In this document: positions 56,113 to 64,000 of the stretch, piece after piece
How the letters are laid out: each line of letters opens with the position of its first letter
Position numbering within the stretch: position 1 is the first letter of the stretch
Origin: Pegoplata infirma
Taxonomy: Eukaryota > Arthropoda > Insecta > Diptera > Anthomyiidae
DNA: 64,000 nt
Direction of reading: 5' to 3'
NCBI GenBank assembly: GCA_963921195.1
Contig: OY992537.1
Location: 50,244,313 to 50,308,312 of the forward strand
The notes under the pieces: model-generated
What the model was told of the DNA's origin: nothing
Databases searched by the model: none
Seen by the model: only the letters and a program-made list of their open reading frames with translations
Program-made: the position numbers and the translations under genes

Positions 56113-58797
56113 CGGCCATTCCATGAAAGAACGGCCAAAATTTGACCTCGGGTCATCCGATTTTTATAAAACTTTTTTTTCAAGAACTCTAAGGAGGCCT
56201 TAAGAGATTTTAGTTTGCGGTTTAGAAAAACTCTGAAAACATTCGATTTTATTCGCGATTTTCATATTTTGAAAAATCAAAAAAATTAAAAAAATGGTCA
56301 ACTTTGTAGATGCATATCTTGGGCAATTCTTAATGGATCTTTGTTATTGAAAATGAGTTTGAAAGGCAATATTGTCTTATTTTACAATATTGTTTTACAA
56401 AAAATATTTTAAATTCAAAAATGCATTTTGTATGCAATTGCATTTTCTAAATGCATTTTTTAGGTCAAAGGGCCTCTTCGATTTATTTTCTGTTTTGTAT
56501 TTAATAAAATATGTCATTTTTACTAAAGACCTGTATTTATACTTTTTTGGGTCTCGTAGTTGTTATATTTTAAAAAAAATTTTAAAGAAAACGCTTAGAT
56601 TTTTTTCACACAAATATTTAAATTAGTTTTAATTTTTTTGCTTTTTTTTCGTTATTTTTTAGTTTGATTGCAAGGACATAACTATTATAAGTTTTATGGT
56701 GAATTACTTATGTCATAACTATTATAGGTCAATTTTTATTTTATTTCTTATGGATAACTATTAATTCCTAATTAATATTTTTTTTATTGTAAAATAATAG
56801 TTATGGACCTAAGTAATTTTTATAAATCGGGCCATGGTCACTTTATTATTTGCAAAAAAGTAAGTTTTTTAACGAATTATTTAGTTTCAGAAAATATCCT
56901 TCCAAAAAAGGATATCACTTCATTTGCACCTACAAAGGATACAAAATAATTATTATAAAATAATAGTTATTTAATAGTTATTTTGTTAATAATTATTATT
57001 TTCAATTTTTATAAATAACTATTAAAAATGCGCAATTTTTTGGAAATCAAAAATGTCCATAATAGTTATTTTGGGTCCTTGTTTGATTGAATTAGTACGC
57101 CATAGAACGAAAAAAAGTGCTTTATATGAACACTGTGTGTAAATTTTCAACTTTTTTTAGCAAGCTGAACACTTGCGCGTCCCGAATTCGGCTTTTTTTC
57201 GAATTTGAATGCTTGCCCCCCTAAATGATGGGGATTTAGGACCCTTTTACGGGAAAAAGAACAAAAACCATTTTGGACAAAAAAAAAAACAGTTGGCTAC
57301 AAAAGATAGCACTCTTCGTGCATTTTCAAAAAAAAAAAAAATCTGTTGTAAAAAATTGACTAAAGACATGTTTAAACATTATTTAGCTCACAAGTAGATT
57401 TAATAAATTTTTCAACTTATTTCACACTACTTTGGAAAAACACAAATATATTTATTGGCGTTTTTCGCGAAAACGCGAATTGATCTAAAAAAACTGGGAG
57501 ACACGTGTATTTTTATTTTCAGCTCTACTGTCAGAATTTTTCGGTCTGGTCCATGTGTACAAAAGTGTGTCGGACGGTGTAATAAAACACTGTAATTTTC
57601 ACTTGCAGAAATAATTTTTTCGCGAAAAATATATTTTTATGTGAACGTTTTTTTATTTAAATTTACGACATCTACCAGCAAAATTACTACGTATTCGCGA
57701 AAAATTTTTTAACTTGGTCAAATTTACAAATTATGTAGGTACACTTTGCGGACTTTCCTTGTAAATTACAGGAAAACCCAACGATAGAATTCAATTCTGA
57801 TGGCGAATACAGGAGGTCAAAATATATAAAAATTAGTGGATCTGGTTTTTGAGTCAGAACCATTTTACATTTTTTAAATGTATAATAACAGATTTTTAGC
57901 AACATTTTTTTATTGTATTTTTTAATTTTGATATTTATGTTTGAAAATGTCTTAAATACGGAAGGTGACAGAAAAAAAACTTTCGAAAATATTTTTTTTC
58001 TCTCTCAAAAAAAAAAAAATACAGCATCTTTTAATTTTAAATATATTTCTTCGAGTTTTTTAAATTTAAATTTAAAAATTATCCCAAAAGTATAAAAATA
58101 TCATTTTTATGGCACATTAGCATACAAATTGCAAAAGTCGCGGATATCACGAAGCGGCTAACAAATTATTAAATTTAGCATACTCGAATTTGGTTTACCT
58201 TGCTGGTATATTTTCGACTTATACAATCCAATTTAAAAACAATGAAAAAAAAAAAAAATCGAAAAATTGTGAACAAATTTCAAGTTTTGTAAGGAAAAAA
58301 ATTAAGTGATTTAAAAAAAAAAATAATTTAAATATTTTAACTGCGAGACCCAAAATACTATAAATGCAGGTCTTCAGTAAAAATGTTATATTTTGATTAA
58401 CATGAAAGATAAAAAAAATCGATGAGGCCCTTTGACTTAAAAAATGCATTTTAAAAATGCAATTGCATAAAAAATGCATTCTGCAGTTTAACATTTTTTT
58501 TCTACTATAATATTGTAAGAGTAGACGATATTGGCAATTAAACTCATTTAAAATTATAAAAATGCATAAAGAATTGGCTGAGATATTAATTTACAAAGTT
58601 ACCCACTTTTTCCAATTTGTTGATATTTCAAAAAATTAAAAACGCGAATAAAATCGAGGGTTTTTTAAATTTCTATAAACTGAAAACTGAATTCTCTTAA
58701 TGGCTCCTTAGAGTTCCTACAAAAAAAGTTTTGTGATATTCAGACGACCCAAGGTCAAAAAATGCCCATTTTTGGCCGGTCTTTCCTGGAATGGCCG
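56113..58797. mobile_element. Long palindrome P1 (diverged arms, one arm with MITE)
   Basis: Ends CGGCCATTCCATGAAAG and its inverse (CTTTCCTGGAATGGCCG). Mirrored blocks: AAGAACTCTAAGGAGGCC / GGCTCCTTAGAGTTC, TTCGATTTTATTCGCG / CGCGAATAAAATCG, TTTTAGGTCAAAGGGCCTC / GAGGCCCTTTGACTTAAAA, and ACTAAAGACCTGTATTTATA / TATAAATGCAGGTCTTCAGT. The left arm holds a 411-bp MITE absent from the right. The middle (57150-58130) is only weakly mirrored. Related words occur at 19.6 and 20.8 kb. Confidence 0.8.
56671..57081. mobile_element. hAT-like MITE with 8-bp duplication, in one palindrome arm
   Basis: CAAGGACATAACTATTATA at the left and AATAGTTATTTTGGGTCCTTG inverted at the right; interior made of AATAACTATTA words. 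TTTGATTG is duplicated exactly at 56663-56670 and 57082-57089. The mirrored site in the other arm (minus strand near 58226) reads TTTTTAAATTGGATTGTATA with no insert, a built-in empty site. Confidence 0.9.
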
Positions 58798-58804
58798 ATA
58801 TATA

Positions 58805-61268
58805 TTAGGGTGGCAGCTATTTTGCAAAACTTCGAATTTGAAGGAGTGCACCCCAAATTTTTATTATATTTGGTCTGAAAATGCTATGCTAAAAATTTCA
58901 ACCAAATCGGACAACGTTAACACGAGGCTCATCGAGGTCAAAGGTCAAAAAATAGCCATATTTTGATGAAAATCATTAAATAAATGGTGTTGTTTTTCGA
59001 ATATATTGTTAAAAAGTGGTACACAAGTTGCTTTTAGTATAAAAAGATAAATTAAAAATTTTTGGGATTTCAAAAATTAACCCTTGTAAGTCTTTCGGGG
59101 TCAAAATTACCCAATTTTCACAAAATGACCCCTAAAACACGAAAATCAGCCCCAATTTTCTAAATTTATTGAAATAAACCAATGTAAACCCATATTTATA
59201 TTCTATTCTATCATAAATACTCAGATATGAAATACTGTCTTTCTAGGATGTCATTCACCCGTTTCACGGTAAGACCAAAAATATGCATTTTATTTGGCGT
59301 GGTTCTCAAAACTGATATTTTGTTTTTTTCAAAATTTTCTTAAACAAAATTAGGAAATATGCTGAAAAAACCACAGAATCTTAGAAAATATATGTTAGCA
59401 TATAAAAAAAAAATTTTTTGGGGGATATCCCTCGGATAGTTTGGCGGGGGCATCGATTTAAACTCAGCGGATTTCGAGGAAAATTACTTTTTTGCCCACA
59501 ATTTATTCAATATGGAAAAAATTTGGTATATATTTTAAAATTTGACAAAGTCAGGGCCATAAAATATTAAAAACTATGTTAGACAATAACCCTGAACGTT
59601 TTAGGAAAATAGAATAATATTAACCCGGTTTTTATTCGGGTCAAAGGTCAAATTTAGGGATATTTGGATTTTTTTTTGGAAAAAGGCATCTAAATATGAA
59701 ATGTTTATTGCGAATTTTTATAAAACTTGGTATAATTATTGTAAGAGCTCAGAAAAATAATTATTTAATTTTTTTAAAATTAACCCATAAATGAACATGG
59801 GTCAAAATGGCCCAGCAGATTAAAATTTCTTTATATAGATCTTTATATTTTCTTTCGATTTTTATAAAACTTGTTATGATTATGTGCGAGGTCAGAAAAC
59901 TAAATATTTGATTTGTTTAAATTAACCCATAAATGAACACGGGGTCGAAATGGCCCAGCACGTTAAAAATTCTTAATATAGTTTTTTTTTATTTTTTTTT
60001 TCTATAATTCAAATAATTATTTTTTCAGACGTCGCATACAAATAATAACAAGTTTTATAGAAATAGAAAAAAAAAATAAAAAAAACTATGTTAAGAATTT
60101 TTAACGTGCTAGGCCATTTTGACCCCATGTTCATTTATGGGTTAATTAAAAAAATCAAATAATTAGTTTTCTGACCTCGCACATAATCATAACAAGTTTT
60201 ATAAAAATCGAAAGAAAATATAAAAATCTATACAAAGAAATTTTAATGTGCTGGGCCATTTTGACCCCATGTTCATTTATGGGTTAATTTTAAAAAAATT
60301 AAATAATTATTTTTCTGAGCTCGTACAATAATTATACCAAGTTTTATAACAAATCGCAATAAACATTTCATATTTAGATGCCTTTTTCCAAAAAAAATCC
60401 AAATATCCCTAAATTTGACTTTTGACCCGAATAAAAACCGGGTTAATATTATTTTATTTTCCTAAAACGTTTAGGGTTAATGTCTTACATAGTTTTTAAT
60501 AATTTATGGCCCTGACTTTGTCAAATTTTAAAATATTTACCAAATTTTTTCCATATTGAATAAATTGTGGGCAAAAAAGTAATTTTCCTCGAAATCCGCT
60601 GAGTTTAAATCGATGCCCCCGCCAAACTATCCGAGGGATATCCCCCAAAAAATTTTTTTTTTATATGTTAACATATATTTGATAAGATTCTGTGGTTTTT
60701 TCAGCATTTTTCCTAATTTTGTTTAAGAAAATTTTGAAAAAACCAAAATATCAGTTTTGAGAACCACGCCAAATAAAATGCATATTTTTGGTCTTACCGT
60801 GAAACGGGTGAATGTCATCCTAGAAAGACAGTATTTCATTTCTGAGTATTTATGATAGAATAGAATATAAATATGGGTTTACATTGGTTTATTTCAATAA
60901 ATTTAGAAAATTGGGGCTGATTTTCGTGTTTTAGGGGTCATTTTGTAAAAATTGGGTCATTTTGACCCCGAAAGACTTACAAGGGTTAATTTTTGAAAAC
61001 CCAAAAACTTTTAATTTATCTTCTTATACTAAAAACAACTCGTGTACCACTTTTTAACAATATATTCAAAAAATAACACCATTTATTTAATGATTTTCAT
61101 CAAAATATGGCTATTTTTTTACCTTTGACCTTTGACCTCGATGCGCCTCGTGTTAACGTTGTCCGATTTGGCTGAAATTTTTAGCATAGCATTTTTAGAC
61201 CAAACGTAATAAAAATTAGGGGTGCACTCCTTCAAATTCGAAGATTTGCAAAATAGCTGCCACCCTAA
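58805..61268. mobile_element. Long palindrome P2, near-perfect, 2.46 kb
   Basis: TTAGGGTGGCAGCTATTTTG at the left and its inverse ending CCACCCTAA at the right, centre near 60035. Almost every block mirrors: GGAGTGCACCCC, CAAATCGGACAACGTTAACA, GAGGTCAAAGGTCAAAAAAT, CCCTTGTAAGTCTTTCGGGG, AAACTCAGCGGATTTCGAGG, GGGCATCGATTTAAAC. Near the centre a ~140-bp unit (AACCCATAAATGAACA, GGCCCAGCA) is repeated twice per arm. Arms differ at scattered bases (e.g. ATATGTTAGCATAT vs ATATGTTAACATAT). No frame is meaningful. Confidence 0.9.
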
Positions 61269-61276
61269 TATATATA

Positions 61277-63412
61277 TTAGAGTGGCACTTAAAAATTAAA
61301 TTTTCGAATTTCAAAATGCGCGGGTCGGAATATTGTGTAATTGCGTCTAAAAATGATTGTGTAAAAATTTCAGGAAAATCGAATAACTTTAACCCGTGCC
61401 GCTTTGAGGTCAAAGTTTCGGGTTTTTGGGGAAAAAGGACGATGATTGAAAAAAAAAATAAAAAAAAAATTTTAATGAAATTAATTAAAATAATTTTTTT
61501 TATTTAGCTTTTACTCAAAACTACTTGGAAAAAATTATGTCAACTTTGTATGACATCATTAACCCGTTAAAAATTTTAAGCTAAAAATTACCATGAATTT
61601 AGGGGGGTACTTCAAATGAGTATTTTCGATTTTTAAAAAATTTTATTAAACAAAATTTTTAAATTCAACATTTCTATACAAGTCACTTATAAAAAACATC
61701 ATAAAGATTAAATATTAAAAAAATTGGGGATATACACCGACTCAATTTGTTTTTGGAGCCGTTTGATTTTTGTGGATTTCAAGGAAATTAGAATTTTGTA
61801 TAAATTTTTTTTTATGAAAATCGATTTTCGAATAAACTGACCAAATTTAAATTTTATGTTGCTTCTTTTGATCAAATTAATTCAGTTAAGAACTATTAAC
61901 TTTATTAGACATCGTTAACCCATATTGGCAGGGAACAAATGTGACCCAAGCAGCAAATTTAAAGTTTGTTTCTAGAATTTTAAGAATTTTATTGCTTCAA
62001 AATCATTTTGGTGGTCTATTACATACTAATTTATAGTTTCCTAGCGAATATTTGGCTTCGGCATTGGCCAAAAAGCAGCACTCGGCCAGTATTCGGCTTC
62101 GGCGACTTTTTTGTCCAAATATGGCCTTATACCGAATAATTATATAAAACTTGTACGAACGTGTTAAAAAATTTTTTTGTGGAAAAAACAAACACTAAAA
62201 AAAAGTCTTGCACTCAAAAAAAATTTTTACTCAAAACAGGTTTTACACTCGAAAAAATGTGCACTCAAAAAAAATTATTTTCACAAAAATAAATAAAAAA
62301 AAACATTTATGGATTCGGTCAAAATATATTTAAATAGTAAAAACAAATAAAAAAGTTAAATTTGACCGAATCCATAAATGTTTTTTTTAGTAATTTTTGA
62401 AAAAATATTTTTTTTTTTTGAGTGCACATTTTTTCGAGTGTAAAACCTGTTTTGAGTAAAAATTTTTTTTTGAGTGCAAGACTTTTTTTTAGTATTTGTT
62501 TTTTCCACAAAAACATTTTTTAACACGTTCGTACAAGTTTTATATAATTATTCGGTATAAGGCCATGTTTGGAAAAAAATGTCGCCGAAGCCGAATACTG
62601 GCCGAGTGCTGCTCTTTGGCCAATGCCGAAACCAAATATTCGTTAGGACACTATAAATTAGTATGTAATAGACCACCAAAATGATTTTGAAGCAATAAAA
62701 TTCTTAAAATTCTAGAAACAAACTTTAAATTTGCTGCTTGGGTCACATATGTCCCCTGCCAATATGGGTTAACGTTGTCTAATAAAGTTAATAGTTTTTA
62801 ACTGAATTAATTTGATCAAAAGAAGCAACAAAAAATTTAAATTTGGTCAGTTTATTCGAAAATCGATTTTCATAAAAAAAAATTTACACAAAATTCTAAT
62901 TTTCTTGAAATCCACAAAAATCAAACGGCTCCAAAAACAAGTTGAGTCGGTGTATATCCCCAATTTTTTTAATATTTAATCTTTATGATGTTTTTTAAAA
63001 GTGACTTGTATAGAAATGTTGAATTTAAAAATTTTGTTTAATAAAATTTTTAAAAAATCGAAAATACTCATTTGAAGTACCCCCCTAAATTCATGGTAAT
63101 TTTTAGCTTAAAATTTTTAACGGGTTAATGATGTCATACAAAGTTGACATAATTTTTTCCAAGTAGTTTTGAGTAAAAGCTAAATAAAAAAAATTATTTT
63201 AATTAATTTCATTAAAAAATTTTTTTTATTTTTTTTTTTCAAATCATCGTCCTTTTTCCCCCAAAACCCGAAACTTTGACCTCAAAGCGGCACGGGTTAA
63301 AGTTATTCGATTTTCCTGAAATTTTTACACAATCATTTTTAGACACAATTACACAATATTCCGACCCGCGCATTTTGAAATTCGAAAATTTAATTTTTAA
63401 GTGCCACTCTAA
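61277..63412. mobile_element. Long palindrome P3, near-perfect, 2.14 kb
   Basis: TTAGAGTGGCACTTAAAAAT at the left and its inverse at the right, centre near 62345. Mirrored blocks include ATGCGCGGGTCGGAATATTG, CCCGTGCCGCTTTGAGGTCA, TTAGGGGGGTACTTCAAATG, GACCCAAGCAGCAAATTTAA and CTCGGCCAGTATTCGGCTTC. The centre consists of two head-to-head TATACCC-family (E/F subtype) ends (GGATTCGGTCAAAATA / TTAAATTTGACCGAATCC) with TTTTACACTCGAAAAAA tracts. Mirrored 62-64 residue frames are by-products. Confidence 0.9.
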
Positions 63413-64000
63413 TATATATATCATGCGATACATTATTTTTTAGTTATTTTGGCATGTATAATACGAATGTAAAAATTTTATAACTGAAGTTTATTTTATT
63501 TCGGTTGAGTCCGAATTAATTATTTCTGAGAAAAAATTGTTTTTGTTGTACAATGATAAAGTCTAAAAACACAAAGGCTAAGTGGTAGAGTTGTCAATTA
63601 TTCGACTTTCAACTTTGTTCGAATAATTCAAATAATTGTTTTTCTTCGTTCGATCAAACGATTAAAGATCAAAATTTATTCGATTAATCGAAGAGAATAA
63701 CGAATAAAAAAAATATTTTAAAAAATATTTTTATTAACAAAAAAAATAAAGAATTCATATAAAAAAACTTAAAATAAGAAAGTTAAAATTTTTATTAACG
63801 AAAAAATGCATAAAAAACTTAAAAATAAAATAGCTAAAAGTTAAAAAAACTTAAAAATTGAATAACTGAGATCACTTTTAATTAATGGATGTCGATTTTA
63901 ATACTTGTTGAGAAATAATTCAAATACAAATTATTTTTTGAAGTATTCAGACAAAATATATCATAAATGATTTTTATTTTTGTCAAATAAGACAATTTAA
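63413..64000. other. AT-rich right edge
   Basis: After the palindrome's (TA)n edge, ATGCGATACATTATTTTTTAG (63424) resembles a word inside the 48.9-kb palindrome (TTGCGATACATTATTTTTAC, 49637). 63595-63710 is rich in TTCGATTAATCGAA-type words as at 45.6 and 55.9 kb. The rest is low-complexity. Confidence 0.4.

Noticed and set aside
56113..63412. Palindromes as pure assembly artefact
   Set aside because: Arms differ by scattered substitutions and one by a MITE insertion with its own target duplication, which a mirrored assembly error would not produce; long-read confirmation is still desirable.
61316..63433. Pairs of similar small proteins (61316/63239 and 62003/62496)
   Set aside because: Not a gene family: they are the same sequence read in the two mirrored arms of palindrome P3, without start context or conserved domain.

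Overview
This is an AT-rich, repeat-dominated piece of an insect nuclear genome. I infer a fly (Diptera, probably Brachycera/Calyptratae): long A/T runs, Jockey-type LINEs, many TA-flanked MITEs, the dispersed 'TATACCC...GTCCGTCC...TTCGGC' repeat family common in higher flies, and one fly-like cytochrome b5 gene. Nothing bacterial or viral is seen. Apart from the b5 gene on the minus strand (47888-48295), essentially all recognisable coding sequence is dead retrotransposon.

Layout. 1-740: hairpin and a tRNA-like SINE head. 744-2167: foldback element. 2165-8290: a LINE graveyard, in which one old minus-strand LINE (endonuclease at 8132-8290, RT pieces at 7600-7700, 5196-5250 and 2165-2550) was split by two younger 5'-truncated LINEs, one plus (2556-5186) and one minus Jockey-type (about 5259-7589). 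Each younger LINE still has recognisable target-site duplications. An RTE-like 3' tail lies at 7873-8129. 8443-9035: 35-bp satellite with a dyad in each monomer. 9458-20 kb: MITEs, a second foldback element and another dead LINE (17640-18370). 21226-23941: non-autonomous hAT with perfect 8-bp duplication and three nested passengers. 25341-28300: inverted pair of dispersed repeats and more satellite. 29-37 kb: two copies of a TTACAAG-type MITE, each carrying or filling a datable insertion. 38-47 kb: mixed dispersed repeats and a ~672-bp tandem array. 47.9-48.5 kb: cytochrome b5 gene and putative promoter. 48.9-63.4 kb: six long palindromes, three of them abutting (56113-63412).

The most unusual feature is the palindrome cluster. 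Several palindromes of different sequence share a short conserved module (TTAACCCGTGGCGC next to GATCAAAG/GGTCAAAG) seen at least eleven times in the window. This suggests a superfamily of foldback elements that inserts next to, or grows from, its own kind. If transcribed, each would give a kilobase-scale hairpin RNA. The layered insertions also provide several natural empty-site/filled-site pairs that order events in time. All family assignments come from reading the sequence; no database search was possible.
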